Program-made: the position numbers and the translations under genes
Notes under the pieces: generated by a model
The model's input: only the letters and a program-made list of their open reading frames with translations
What the model was told of the DNA's origin: nothing
The model's database searches: none
Shown here: in pieces, positions 1-7,904 of the stretch
Layout of the letters: the number at the start of each line of letters is the position of its first letter
Numbering within the stretch: position 1 is the stretch's first letter
Assembly: GCF_001425325.1 (NCBI RefSeq)
Contig: NZ_LMEH01000001.1
Coordinates: 72,361-136,360, forward strand
Source: Leifsonia sp. Root1293
Lineage (GTDB): Bacteria; Actinomycetota; Actinomycetes; Actinomycetales; Microbacteriaceae
Direction: 5' to 3'
DNA: 64,000 nt

Positions 1-87
1 GTATGACGAAGGGGAGCGTGTCCGCTGGTGACGGTGCGTCCCGCTCTCGCGGGAACTTGCCCCGGGTATGACGAAGGGGAGCGTGTC
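1..87. repeat. 22-nt direct repeat, two copies 65 bp apart
   Basis: A 22-base word beginning GTATGACGAAGGGGAG occurs at 1-22 and again, identical, at 66-87. The second copy forms the left arm of the hairpin at 71-107. Between them lies a small 6-bp hairpin (39-44 with 49-54, loop TCTC). The first copy touches the window edge, so more copies may lie outside. Confidence 0.75.
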
Positions 88-107
88 TGAGACCCGCTCC
101 CCTTCGT
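71..107. terminator. Strong 13-bp perfect hairpin, probable terminator
   Basis: Bases 71-83 (ACGAAGGGGAGCG) pair perfectly with 95-107 around an 11-base loop. There is no long T tract on either side. It lies downstream of the carboxylase genes on the minus strand (accE stops at 390) and could also serve a gene entering from the left. The right arm could pair instead with bases 6-18 in the first repeat copy. Confidence 0.55.
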
Positions 108-389
108 GTATCCGAGTCGCGGCGATAACCCGAATATCGCCCTGACTCGTCCCTGCCGCGGCCTGCTGAAACAGCTGGCCTGCGGTGGGAGGTGGCCCCT
201 AGCGGGATCACCTTCGATATCTAGTGTGACGTACGCGCAACTCCGGGAACAGTCATCATTTCGGGGGACACGGATGAGGACACGCGGCGAAAGCGTCTTG
301 CTGCACGCCGCACAACGGCACCAGCCCCCAGAACGGGTGATGGAGTGCAGGTGAAGATCCAGGGGTACATCGGCGGTCTGCCGGGGTGC
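108..389. other. No gene recognised
   Basis: The stretch between the hairpin and accE holds only short open frames on both strands without a recognisable protein, and their starts lack ribosome binding sites. I see no RNA gene or mobile-element end here. Confidence 0.4.
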
Positions 390-641
390 TCAGCCGGCGA
401 AGCCGCGCCACTGGCCGGCTCCCGGAGTGAGCGGCTGCCGCAGCGCACGCTGAGAGCGCTGCCACGCGCTCTGGCCGACAGGCCGGGCGGTTGCGGCGCC
501 GTCGGCCTCCTCCGCGAGCATCGCCGACAGCACTGCCGTGACCGCCGCGGCCTCCTCGTCGGTCACTCCCTGCGTGAGAAAGGTGATGCCGGTGAGCTCC
601 GGTGCGTCGTCCGGACGATCTGTTGCAGCATGCCTGCCCAT
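390..641 (-). CDS. accE: Acyl-CoA carboxylase epsilon subunit
   Basis: This 83-residue protein fits the small epsilon subunit of actinobacterial acyl-CoA carboxylases. In that family the subunit binds the beta subunit and stimulates carboxylation of acetyl- or propionyl-CoA. It begins with a variable stretch, then a conserved segment (GITFLTQGVTDEEAAAV, about residues 17-33), an Ala/Glu helix, and the typical tail with SAWQRS and a closing WRGFAG. Its ATG shares one base with the TGA of the beta-subunit gene (TGATG), so the two should be translated together. A maf gene often follows in relatives; none is seen here. Confidence 0.88.
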   Translation of the reverse strand: MGRHAATDRPDDAPELTGITFLTQGVTDEEAAAVTAVLSAMLAEEADGAATARPVGQSAWQRSQRALRQPLTPGAGQWRGFAG

Positions 642-2245
642 CAGAGGGGGATGTTCCCGTGCTTCTTGGCCGGCAGGCTCGCGCGCTTGGTGCGGAGGGC
701 GCGCAGCGCCTTCGTGATCGACACCCTGGTGGCCGCGGGCTCGATGATGCCGTCGAGCTCCCCGCGCTCTGCGGCGAGGAAGGGGCTGGCGACGTTGTAG
801 GTGTACTCGTTGGCGAGCTTCGTGCGCACGGCGGCCACGTCCTCCCCGGCCTCCTCAGCACGCTTGATCTCACCGCGGTAGAGGATGTTGACAGCGCCCT
901 GCCCGCCCATGACGGCGATCTCGGCCGTCGGCCAGGCGAGGTTGATGTCGGCGCCGAGCTGCTTCGAGCCCATGACGATGTAGGCGCCGCCGTAGGCCTT
1001 GCGCAGGATCACGGTGACCAGTGGCACTGTCGCCTCGGCGTAGGCGTAGAGGAGCTTCGCTCCACGACGGATGACGCCGGTCCACTCCTGGTCGGTTCCG
1101 GGCAGGTAGCCGGGAACGTCGACGAGGGTGACGATCGGGATCGAGAAGGCGTCGCAGAACCTCACGAACCGGCTGGCCTTCTCGCCGGCGTCGATGTTGA
1201 GGGTTCCGGCCATCGCGTTGGGCTGGTTGGCGATGATTCCGACGGATCGTCCTTCGACCCTGCCGAAGCCGATGACGATGTTGGGCGCGAACAGCGGCTG
1301 CACCTCGAGGAAGTCGCCGTTGTCGACGACGCCCTCGATCACGCTCTGCACGTCGTACGGCTGGTTGGGGGAGTCGGGGATGACGGTGTTGAGGCGCCTG
1401 TCGGCATCCGTGATCTCCAGCTCGGTCCCGGTGTCGTAGACCGGCAGCTCGGCGAGATTGTTGTCGGGGAGGAAGCCGAGCAGCGTGCGGGCGTAGTCGA
1501 GCGCGTCGGACTCGTCACTGGCCAGATAGTGCGCGACACCGGAGACCTTGTTGTGGGTCAGGGCGCCGCCGAGCTCCTCCATGCCGACGTCCTCGCCGGT
1601 GACGGTCTTGATGACATCGGGGCCCGTCACGAACATCTGGCTCGACTTGTCGACCATGATGACGAAGTCGGTCAGGGCGGGGGAGTAGACCGCGCCACCG
1701 GCCGCCGGTCCGCAGATGATCGAGATCTGCGGGATGACGCCGGATGCTCGCGTGTTGAGTCGGAAGATCTCGCCGTACTTGCCCAGGGCGACGACGCCCT
1801 CCTGGATGCGGGCTCCGCCCGAGTCGAGGATGCCGATGATGGGAACGCCGGTCTTGAGGGCGAGCTCCATCACCTTGATGATCTTCTCGCCGGCCACCTC
1901 GCCGAGGGAGCCGCCGAAGACAGTGAAGTCCTGGGAGTAGACGGCCACCTGGCGGCCGTGGATGGTGCCGACACCGGTGACGACGGAATCGCCGTACGGC
2001 TTCTTCGCGTCCATCCCGAAGGCGTGGGTGCGGTGGCGAACGTATTCGTCGAGCTCAACGAAGCTGCCGTCGTCGAGGAGTTCGGCGATGCGCTCGCGGG
2101 CCGTCATCTTGCCCTTGGCGTGCTGCTTGGCGATGGCGGCGTCGCCGCTGGCCGTCACGGCTTCGTGGAAGCGGTTCTTGAGGTCGGCGAGCTTGCCTGC
2201 CGTCGTGGTCATGTCGGGGGCCTGCGCAGCGCTGTTCTCGGTCAC
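641..2245 (-). CDS. accD: Acyl-CoA carboxylase beta subunit (carboxyltransferase)
   Basis: The protein (534 residues from this start) is the biotin-dependent carboxyltransferase subunit of the propionyl/acetyl-CoA carboxylase family. It transfers the carboxyl group from biotin to acyl-CoA, giving methylmalonyl- or malonyl-CoA for lipid synthesis in the cytoplasm. It shows the crotonase-like double domain: SGGARIQEG and [16 protein letters not shown] in the first half, [13 protein letters not shown] and [13 protein letters not shown] in the second. I chose GTG 2245 because a TAGGCT -10 element lies seven bases upstream and the conserved sequence starts soon after. A longer frame to 2299 would run through the promoter, and the internal ATG at 2212 is also possible. 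The preferred acyl-CoA cannot be read from the sequence. Confidence 0.95.
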   Translation of the reverse strand: MTENSAAQAPDMTTTAGKLADLKNRFHEAVTASGDAAIAKQHAKGKMTARERIAELLDDGSFVELDEYVRHRTHAFGMDAKKPYGDSVVTGVGTIHGRQVAVYSQDFTVFGGSLGEVAGEKIIKVMELALKTGVPIIGILDSGGARIQEGVVALGKYGEIFRLNTRASGVIPQISIICGPAAGGAVYSPALTDFVIMVDKSSQMFVTGPDVIKTVTGEDVGMEELGGALTHNKVSGVAHYLASDESDALDYARTLLGFLPDNNLAELPVYDTGTELEITDADRRLNTVIPDSPNQPYDVQSVIEGVVDNGDFLEVQPLFAPNIVIGFGRVEGRSVGIIANQPNAMAGTLNIDAGEKASRFVRFCDAFSIPIVTLVDVPGYLPGTDQEWTGVIRRGAKLLYAYAEATVPLVTVILRKAYGGAYIVMGSKQLGADINLAWPTAEIAVMGGQGAVNILYRGEIKRAEEAGEDVAAVRTKLANEYTYNVASPFLAAERGELDGIIEPAATRVSITKALRALRTKRASLPAKKHGNIPL

Positions 2246-2252
2246 GCGGTTC

Positions 2253-2258
2253 AGCCTA
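2253..2258 (-). promoter_or_regulatory. -10 element of accD, leaderless type
   Basis: TAGGCT on the minus strand ends seven bases before the GTG at 2245. That spacing puts the transcript start at or next to the start codon, and no Shine-Dalgarno sequence is present. No convincing -35 box. Confidence 0.6.
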
Positions 2259-2364
2259 TCCGGGGCACCTCCCCGCCGCCCGTTGACGGATGCATACAAA
2301 GATCACCGCGAACCATCGTGATGAGCACCAACCGCTACTCTGAACCCGACGAAGGGATGCCGTC

Positions 2365-3231
2365 ATGGAATTTCCGCGGAGCACGGCGCTCGCCGCCAGA
2401 TTCGAGTACCTCGAGGAGGCCGGATCGACGAACGACGAGATGGTGCAGAGGGCCGTCGGCCCGGATGCCGCGGCCTGGCCGGACCTCTCGGTTCTCGTGA
2501 CCGGCAGCCAGACCAGCGGCCGGGGGCGCCTCGGTCGCACCTGGTCTGCTCCGGCCGGGCGCTCGCTGGCCATCTCCCTCCTCGTTCGGCCGCGTCTCGC
2601 CGACGGTTCGGCCCTGCCGGCCGACAGCCTCGGTTGGCTGCCGCTGCTCACGGGCGCTGCGATGACACGAGCCGTGCGCGCTGCCGTGCGGGATCATGCC
2701 GACAAGCTCGCCGGGACTGCGGACGAGGACGGCGCGCCGGGTTCCATCGACGTGTCGCTCAAGTGGCCGAACGACGTGTTGATCGACGGATACAAGGTGA
2801 GCGGCATCCTCGCGGAACTGCTTCCGCCGGCGGTGGGCGAGGAGCCTGGGGGTGTCGTGATCGGCGCCGGCGTCAACCTGGCCCTCGACGAGCACGATCT
2901 GCCGACCATCACGTCGACGTCGATCCTGCTGGTCACCGGGGAGGCTCCCGACGCCGATGCTGTGCTCGCGCTCTACCTCGACGCCTTCATGGAGTTGTAC
3001 CGCTCCTTCCTCGCCGCCGATGGTGATCCTGATGCCAGCGGACTGCACGCCGAGGTCACTGCACTGTGCGGCACGCTCGGACGCGAGGTGAGGGTGGAGC
3101 TTCCCGGCGGCGACGTGCTCATCGGGACCGCCGCGGCGATCGACGGCGACGGGCGCCTGGTGGTCGAGGATCGCGACTCGGGCGACAGCCGCGCCGTCTC
3201 CGCCGGTGATGTGACGCACCTGCGGTACTGA
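2365..3231 (+). CDS. birA: Biotin--[acetyl-CoA-carboxylase] ligase
   Basis: This 288-residue enzyme attaches biotin, via biotinyl-AMP, to the carrier lysine of biotin-dependent carboxylases. The biotin/AMP-binding motif SGRGRLGRTW is at residues 51-60, the KWPND motif with its catalytic lysine at 133-137, and a small BirA C-terminal domain closes the protein. There is no N-terminal winged-helix domain, so it should be a ligase only and not a biotin-operon repressor. It is divergent from accD, whose complex needs biotin, across a 119-base gap. A GAAGGGA ribosome binding site precedes the ATG. Confidence 0.95.
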   Translation: MEFPRSTALAARFEYLEEAGSTNDEMVQRAVGPDAAAWPDLSVLVTGSQTSGRGRLGRTWSAPAGRSLAISLLVRPRLADGSALPADSLGWLPLLTGAAMTRAVRAAVRDHADKLAGTADEDGAPGSIDVSLKWPNDVLIDGYKVSGILAELLPPAVGEEPGGVVIGAGVNLALDEHDLPTITSTSILLVTGEAPDADAVLALYLDAFMELYRSFLAADGDPDASGLHAEVTALCGTLGREVRVELPGGDVLIGTAAAIDGDGRLVVEDRDSGDSRAVSAGDVTHLRY

Positions 3232-3241
3232 GACAGGGTGA

Positions 3242-3269
3242 CGAGCGGGCCGTACGGCGGCCCCGCTCG
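3242..3269 (+). terminator. GC-rich hairpin after birA
   Basis: CGAGCGGGCC pairs with GGCCCCGCTCG with one bulged base and a short loop. It begins 11 bases after the birA stop. No clear T tract follows, so termination is inferred from position and stem strength. Confidence 0.5.
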
Positions 3270-3321
3270 GCGCATCAGAGGGCCGCGGATGCTCCCACGC
3301 TTCTTCCAGAATCCCGTCCCG

Positions 3322-3327
3322 TAGGAT
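3322..3327 (+). promoter_or_regulatory. Possible -10 element of the exporter operon
   Basis: TAGGAT lies about 60 bases before the GTG of the permease gene. The -35 region is unconvincing. Call based on the hexamer and its place in the gap. Confidence 0.35.
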
Positions 3328-3385
3328 ACCTATCGGCCTGAACGGGCCGGTCGATGTCCCTGCGTGGGAAGTAAGAGAGCACTAC

Positions 3386-4246
3386 GTGACAACGGAAGAC
3401 CTCACCGGATTCCAGACTCCGGGCCGTGGGCGCGGCATCCTGGACATCTTCCGGTGGCACTACCTGCTGCGCCTCCTGATCCGAAAAGGAACCTCGACTC
3501 GCTACCGCAACTCGGTGCTGGGCTGGACCTGGTCCTACGTCAAGCCTGCCGCCCAGTTCCTCGTCTACTACTTCGTGATGGGCGTGATCTTCCAATTCCA
3601 TAAGGACATCCCGAATTTCCCCATCTATCTCTTCTCGGGAATTGTCGTGATCAACCTCTTCAACGAGGCCTTCGGAAACGCGACCCACGCCATCGTGGAC
3701 AATCGCTCGCTCGTCAAGAAGATCTACCTGCCACGAGAACTGTTTCCCATCGCGTCCATTGCCGGCGCAGTGCTGCATTTCGTGCCGCAAGTACTCATCC
3801 TCTTCGCGGTGTGCCTTCTCGTCGGCTGGGCACCGAGCTTCGCGGCGGTGGGGGCGTTCCTGCTCGGAATCGTGTTGATCCTGGCACTGTCTCTCGGGCT
3901 CGGTTTGTTCTTCGGGGCCTTCAATGTGCGCTACCGCGATGCCCAGAACTTCGTCGAGATCATTCGGATGCTGTCGACATGGACAGCGCCAGTACTTTAC
4001 GGCTGGGCGATGGTGCAATCAGCGCTGCCCGGCTGGGCTTTCAACATCTACATGCTCAACCCGATCAGTGTCGCCGTCGAATACTTCCACTTCGCGTTCT
4101 GGGATCAGACGGTTGCGCACGGCGCGGGTTTTCCCCCGCATATTTTCGAGTACACGATCGGAGCATCGGTGTTCGCCCTTGCGACGATCGTGGTCGGGCA
4201 GTTCACCTTCAAGCGCCTCGAGCGCAGCTTCGCGCAGGACCTGTAA
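3386..4246 (+). CDS. ABC-2 type polysaccharide export permease (Wzm-like)
   Basis: This 286-residue membrane protein resembles the permease half of the Wzm/Wzt (TagG/TagH) exporters, which move lipid-linked O-antigens or teichoic acids across the cytoplasmic membrane. An N-terminal amphipathic part with RYRNSVLGWTWSYVKP (about residues 39-54) is typical. It is followed by about six membrane segments and the cytoplasmic motif FGAFNVRYRDAQNFVE between them. It starts with GTG, and its TAA overlaps the ATG of the ATPase gene, so the pair forms one transporter. Some stretches use more A/T-ending codons than the flanking genes (an impression, not a measurement). Confidence 0.88.
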   Translation: MTTEDLTGFQTPGRGRGILDIFRWHYLLRLLIRKGTSTRYRNSVLGWTWSYVKPAAQFLVYYFVMGVIFQFHKDIPNFPIYLFSGIVVINLFNEAFGNATHAIVDNRSLVKKIYLPRELFPIASIAGAVLHFVPQVLILFAVCLLVGWAPSFAAVGAFLLGIVLILALSLGLGLFFGAFNVRYRDAQNFVEIIRMLSTWTAPVLYGWAMVQSALPGWAFNIYMLNPISVAVEYFHFAFWDQTVAHGAGFPPHIFEYTIGASVFALATIVVGQFTFKRLERSFAQDL

Positions 4247-4986
4247 TGGAGAAGACCATGGACACGCGTCCGCGCATCATCGTCGAGGGCGTGCGCAAGG
4301 ATTTCCTGTTGCGTCACACACACTCCCTGAAAGAGGCGTTCGTCGCTCGGATCCAGAAGAAGAATGCGGCCCCCACCACCTTCCAGGCCCTCGACGGGGT
4401 GAGCTTCGAGGTGGGCGAGGGGGAATCGGTCGCCGTGCTCGGCCTCAACGGCTCGGGCAAGTCGACCCTGCTCAAGCTCGTCTCGGGCGTTCTCGAGCCG
4501 GATGCGGGGACTGTTCTGACCCGCGGCCGCGTCGCCGGTCTCATCGAAGTGGGTGCCGGCTTCCACCCCGATCTCTCGGGTCGAGAGAACGTCTACCTCA
4601 ATGCAGCCATCCTGGGCATGAACGCCGCCGAGACCGACGCGCGTTTCGACGAGATCGTGGCGTTCTCAGAGATCGGCGAATTCATCGATCAGAAGGTCAA
4701 GCACTATTCATCGGGAATGTTCGTGAGGCTGGCCTTTTCAGTGGCCATTCACGTGGAGCTCGACGTGCTCCTCGTGGACGAGGTCCTCGCCGTCGGCGAC
4801 GCGCCGTTCCGTGAGAAGTGCACCAGAAAGATCAAGGAGCTCGCAGAGCAGGGCAAGACCATGCTCATCGTCAGCCATAGCATTGGAATGGTCAAGGATC
4901 TCTGCGACCGCGGTGTCGTCCTCCGTAAGGGCAAGAAGATCTTCGACGGCCCCGTCGAGGAAGCCATCAAGGTGCTCAAGGGCTGA
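4246..4986 (+). CDS. Polysaccharide exporter ATP-binding protein (Wzt/TagH-like)
   Basis: This 246-residue ATPase powers the permease encoded just upstream. Walker A is GLNGSGKST (residues 66-74), the family-typical signature is YSSGM (154-158) and Walker B is VLLVDEV (174-180). The N-terminal extension with HSLKEAF is typical of the polysaccharide/teichoic-acid subfamily. It stops right after the nucleotide-binding domain and lacks the C-terminal carbohydrate-binding domain of Wzt proteins that recognise capped chains. ATG 4246 overlaps the permease stop; ATG 4258, with GGAGAA seven bases before it, is an equally good start. Confidence 0.92.
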   Translation: MEKTMDTRPRIIVEGVRKDFLLRHTHSLKEAFVARIQKKNAAPTTFQALDGVSFEVGEGESVAVLGLNGSGKSTLLKLVSGVLEPDAGTVLTRGRVAGLIEVGAGFHPDLSGRENVYLNAAILGMNAAETDARFDEIVAFSEIGEFIDQKVKHYSSGMFVRLAFSVAIHVELDVLLVDEVLAVGDAPFREKCTRKIKELAEQGKTMLIVSHSIGMVKDLCDRGVVLRKGKKIFDGPVEEAIKVLKG

Positions 4987-5043
4987 GCTGATCCCGTCCG
5001 TGACCCGCGGCAGCACACGCCCGGGCAGCGCTTCGGTCTGGGG

Positions 5044-5050
5044 TAAGAAT
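5044..5050 (+). promoter_or_regulatory. Possible -10 element of the PH-domain gene
   Basis: TAAGAAT lies five bases before the ATG at 5056, with no ribosome binding site. This fits a leaderless transcript, as at other genes in the window. Confidence 0.35.
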
Positions 5051-5055
5051 GACCT

Positions 5056-5625
5056 ATGAGCATCGCAGGCGAACCGCCGACCGGCACGACGGGTCCCACC
5101 GTCCCGGCCGAGCGCATCGTCGCGCGCCTGCGCAGGCACTCGCGTGCGCTGTTCTGGCCGTCGCTGCTGCTCATCGTCGCGTGCGGCGTCGCGGGTTACG
5201 GCCTGCCGCGGCTGACCGAGCCCTGGGCGCACATCGCCGCATGGTGCGGGTTCGGGCTGGTCGTCGTGTTCGGCTGGGTGTTCCCGCTCCTGTGGTGGCT
5301 CGGCCAGCGGACGACGGTGACGACACGTCGGGTGATCGTGCGCACGGGGTTCTTCGTTCGCGTGCGCCAGGAGGTGCTGTACTCGCGCATCTACGACGTG
5401 AGCGTGCGCACGTCGTGGCTGCAGAGCGCCTTCCGTAGCGGCGACGTGCTGATCAACACCGGCGCCGACCGCCCGGTGGTTCTGCGTGACGTGCCGGGAG
5501 CTGCCCTCGTGCAGCGCTCACTGCACGACCTGACCGACGCGGCCCACGGCAGCGGTACCCGCATGAGGTGGCAGGAGGAGCCGTCAGCGCTCCCCGACCA
5601 GTCCGTCGTCTGGGGCGGCCGGTAG
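5056..5625 (+). CDS. Membrane protein with bacterial PH domain (bPH2/DUF304)
   Basis: The 189-residue protein has two membrane segments (about residues 33-53 and 58-82) followed by a bacterial PH-like domain. That domain begins at TTVTTRRVIVRTGFF and continues through LYSRIYDVSVRTSW and a conserved GDVLINTG turn. Such proteins are common beside cell-envelope genes in actinobacteria, and their role is not known. The last 42 bases overlap the 3' end of the convergent gtrA-like gene. Confidence 0.8.
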   Translation: MSIAGEPPTGTTGPTVPAERIVARLRRHSRALFWPSLLLIVACGVAGYGLPRLTEPWAHIAAWCGFGLVVVFGWVFPLLWWLGQRTTVTTRRVIVRTGFFVRVRQEVLYSRIYDVSVRTSWLQSAFRSGDVLINTGADRPVVLRDVPGAALVQRSLHDLTDAAHGSGTRMRWQEEPSALPDQSVVWGGR

Positions 5626-6096
5626 CAGGGCGACGGTGGTCGATGCCGTGCGGTGCGGTGCGAACACCCAGAGGCGGTAGGCGACGAACCTGAAGGCGGC
5701 GCCGAGGGCGAGGCCGATGACGTTCGATGAGATGTTGTCGGCCAGCACCGAGGTGAAGCCCAGCACATAGTGGGAGAGCCAGAGGCAGGCGAGGCCGATG
5801 ACCATGCCGATGATGCTCACGACGAAGAACTCGATGCCCTCCCGGGCGGTGCTCGTCGAGCGCCTGTCCGAGAAGGTCCAGTAGCGATTGCCCATCCAGT
5901 TGACGAAGATGGCGAGCACGGTCGAGATGACCTTGGCGATCAGCGGACCCGTGTGCACCTCCTCCGGGGAGAGCACGGTCGCGCGCAACAGGTTGAACAC
6001 GCCGACATCGACGAGGAACCCCACGGCCCCGACCGCGCCGAACCGGGCCAGCTGCGATGCGAGCACGCGCCAGCCGCCTGTCGTGGTCGTTGTCAT
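5584..6096 (-). CDS. GtrA-family membrane protein
   Basis: This 170-residue protein has the four membrane segments of the GtrA family (about residues 17-38, 52-70, 90-112 and 122-145). It contains the signature FGAVGAVGFLVDVGVFNLLR near the start and NRYWTF after the second segment. Family members flip or present polyprenyl-phosphate sugars for glycan decoration; the substrate here is unknown. I set the start at ATG 6096, where the conserved part begins; the open frame continues upstream to 6345 without family sequence. Its 3' end overlaps the PH-domain gene. Confidence 0.85.
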   Translation of the reverse strand: MTTTTTGGWRVLASQLARFGAVGAVGFLVDVGVFNLLRATVLSPEEVHTGPLIAKVISTVLAIFVNWMGNRYWTFSDRRSTSTAREGIEFFVVSIIGMVIGLACLWLSHYVLGFTSVLADNISSNVIGLALGAAFRFVAYRLWVFAPHRTASTTVALLPAAPDDGLVGER

Positions 6097-6146
6097 GACG
6101 GCATCCAAGAGGAGAGGGGATGGGCGAAGATAGACGTGCGCAGGGA

Positions 6147-6152
6147 AGTCTA
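6147..6152 (-). promoter_or_regulatory. Possible -10 element of the gtrA-like gene
   Basis: TAGACT on the minus strand, about 50 bases before the ATG at 6096. The same hexamer precedes three other genes in the window. Confidence 0.35.
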
Positions 6153-6230
6153 ACCATCGCGCAGCAAGCCAATCTGAATGCCGGCTGCGGATGCGAGAGC
6201 CGTGAGCCGAGAGCCTGGAGAGACGTGACG

Positions 6231-7352
6231 ATGATCGTTGGTGTGATCGGTGCGGGCCAGCTCGCCCGCATGATGATTCCCGCTGCAGTGGAGCTCGGCA
6301 TCGAGTTGCGTGTGCTCGCCGAGGCCGACGGGATGTCGGCTGCACTCGCTGCGGTCGGCGTCGGAGACTACCGCGACCGAGAGGCCGTGCTGGCGTTCGC
6401 CGACACCGTCGACGTGCTCACCTTCGACCACGAGCACGTTCCGCAGGAGATCCTGCGCGAGCTCGTGCAGCGCGGAGTCGCCGTGCACCCCGGCCCCGAC
6501 GCCCTGCTCTACGCGCAGGACAAGCTGCTCATGCGGGAGAAGCTGGCCGAGCTCGGCCTGCCCATTCCCGACTGGGCCCGCGTCGAGAACGCCGAGCAGC
6601 TGGCGGCGTTCCTGGCGGACCACGGCGGCCGGGCCGTCGTGAAGACACCCCGGGGCGGCTACGACGGCAAGGGCGTGAGGGTCGTGCGGGGCGCCGACGA
6701 GGCCGAGGACTGGTTCTCCGCGCTCGCCGACGGCGATGCGCTCCTGGTGGAGGAACTCGTCGACTTCAGCCGCGAACTCGCCCAGCAGGTCGCCCGCCGC
6801 CCCTCGGGCGAGATCGTCTCGTGGCCGCTGGTCGAGACCGTGCAGACGGATGGCGTCTGCACCGAGGTCATCGCGCCGGCTCCGCATTCGGCAGGACGTC
6901 TCGCCGACCTGGCCACGCAGATCGCCGTGACGGTCGCCGAGGGCATCGGAGTGACGGGTGCGCTCGCCGTCGAGCTGTTCCAGACCACGGACGGACGACT
7001 GCTCGTCAACGAGCTGGCTATGCGCCCGCACAACAGCGGCCACTGGTCGATGGACGGATCGACGACGGGTCAGTTCGAACAGCACCTGCGCGCGGTCCTG
7101 GACCTCCCGCTCGGGTCGACGGACACCCACGGCGAGTGGTCGGTCATGGTGAACATCCTCGGCGGTCCGGCCGAGGGCTCGCTCGCCGACAGGTACGCGA
7201 ACGCCATGGAGCAGCATCCGTCGGTCAAGGTGCACAACTACGGCAAGGCGCCGCGCCCCGGCCGCAAGGTGGGCCACGTGACGGCGGTCGGCGCCGACCT
7301 CGACGACGCCACCTACCAGGCGCGGGCGGCCGCAGCGTACTTCGGCGACTGA
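6231..7352 (+). CDS. purK: N5-carboxyaminoimidazole ribonucleotide synthase
   Basis: This 373-residue ATP-grasp enzyme converts AIR, bicarbonate and ATP to N5-CAIR in purine synthesis. It starts with VGVIGAGQLARMM, the nucleotide-binding start typical of PurK. It continues with the ATP-grasp loop PRGGYDGKGVRVV and a metal site around VELFQ and LVNELAMRPHNSGHW. I chose ATG 6231 because GGAGAGA sits seven bases upstream; GTG 6225 is too close to that site. purE follows 51 bases downstream. Confidence 0.96.
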   Translation: MIVGVIGAGQLARMMIPAAVELGIELRVLAEADGMSAALAAVGVGDYRDREAVLAFADTVDVLTFDHEHVPQEILRELVQRGVAVHPGPDALLYAQDKLLMREKLAELGLPIPDWARVENAEQLAAFLADHGGRAVVKTPRGGYDGKGVRVVRGADEAEDWFSALADGDALLVEELVDFSRELAQQVARRPSGEIVSWPLVETVQTDGVCTEVIAPAPHSAGRLADLATQIAVTVAEGIGVTGALAVELFQTTDGRLLVNELAMRPHNSGHWSMDGSTTGQFEQHLRAVLDLPLGSTDTHGEWSVMVNILGGPAEGSLADRYANAMEQHPSVKVHNYGKAPRPGRKVGHVTAVGADLDDATYQARAAAAYFGD

Positions 7353-7391
7353 CAGGGGCGCGCCGTGACGGCTTCTCCCAGCCGCCCGATC

Positions 7392-7397
7392 TAGGAT
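7392..7397 (+). promoter_or_regulatory. -10 element of purE, leaderless type
   Basis: TAGGAT ends six bases before the GTG at 7404, and no Shine-Dalgarno sequence is present. purE and the LCP gene can therefore be transcribed apart from purK. Confidence 0.55.
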
Positions 7398-7403
7398 CGA
7401 CGG

Positions 7404-7904
7404 GTGAGTGAAGCAAGCCCGATCGTCGGTATCGTCATGGGATCAGACTCGGACTGGTCTGTGATGAGCGACGCAGCACAGACCCTGCGCGAGTTCGGCG
7501 TGCCATTCGAGGTGCAGGTCGTCTCGGCGCACCGCACCCCGCGCAAGATGATCGACTACGGCACGGATGCCCGCGGCCGCGGCCTCAAGGTCATCATCGC
7601 CGGCGCGGGCGGAGCCGCGCACCTTCCCGGAATGCTCGCCTCGGTCACGGTGCTTCCCGTCGTCGGAGTCCCGGTGCCCCTCAGCAGGCTCGACGGACTG
7701 GACTCGCTGCTCTCGATCGTGCAGATGCCTGCCGGAGTTCCCGTCGCGACGGTGTCGATCGGCGGGGCGAAGAACGCCGCCCTCATCGCGGTGAAGATCC
7801 TCGCGACGGCCGACGACGCACTGGCGGACAAGCTGGCCGCCTACGCGGAGGACCTCGCCGCCCTCGTGGAGAAGAAGAACACGGACCTGCAGTCACAGCT
7901 ATGA
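7404..7904 (+). CDS. purE: N5-carboxyaminoimidazole ribonucleotide mutase
   Basis: This 166-residue enzyme turns N5-CAIR into CAIR, the step after PurK. It shows the class I PurE sequence: GSDSDWSVM near the N-terminus, VSAHRTP with the catalytic histidine, and [15 protein letters not shown]. Later come GVPVP and [10 protein letters not shown]. The start is GTG with a leaderless-type promoter. The ATG of the LCP gene overlaps its stop (ATGA), so the purine gene and the cell-wall gene are translationally coupled. Confidence 0.97.
   Translation: MSEASPIVGIVMGSDSDWSVMSDAAQTLREFGVPFEVQVVSAHRTPRKMIDYGTDARGRGLKVIIAGAGGAAHLPGMLASVTVLPVVGVPVPLSRLDGLDSLLSIVQMPAGVPVATVSIGGAKNAALIAVKILATADDALADKLAAYAEDLAALVEKKNTDLQSQL

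Noticed and set aside
106-354. 82-codon frame at the left end as a gene
   Set aside because: It begins inside the hairpin arm, has no ribosome binding site and no recognisable product.
602-2500. 632-codon open frame on the plus strand
   Set aside because: It is the antisense of accD and lacks any protein-family motif; high-GC codon bias opens this frame.
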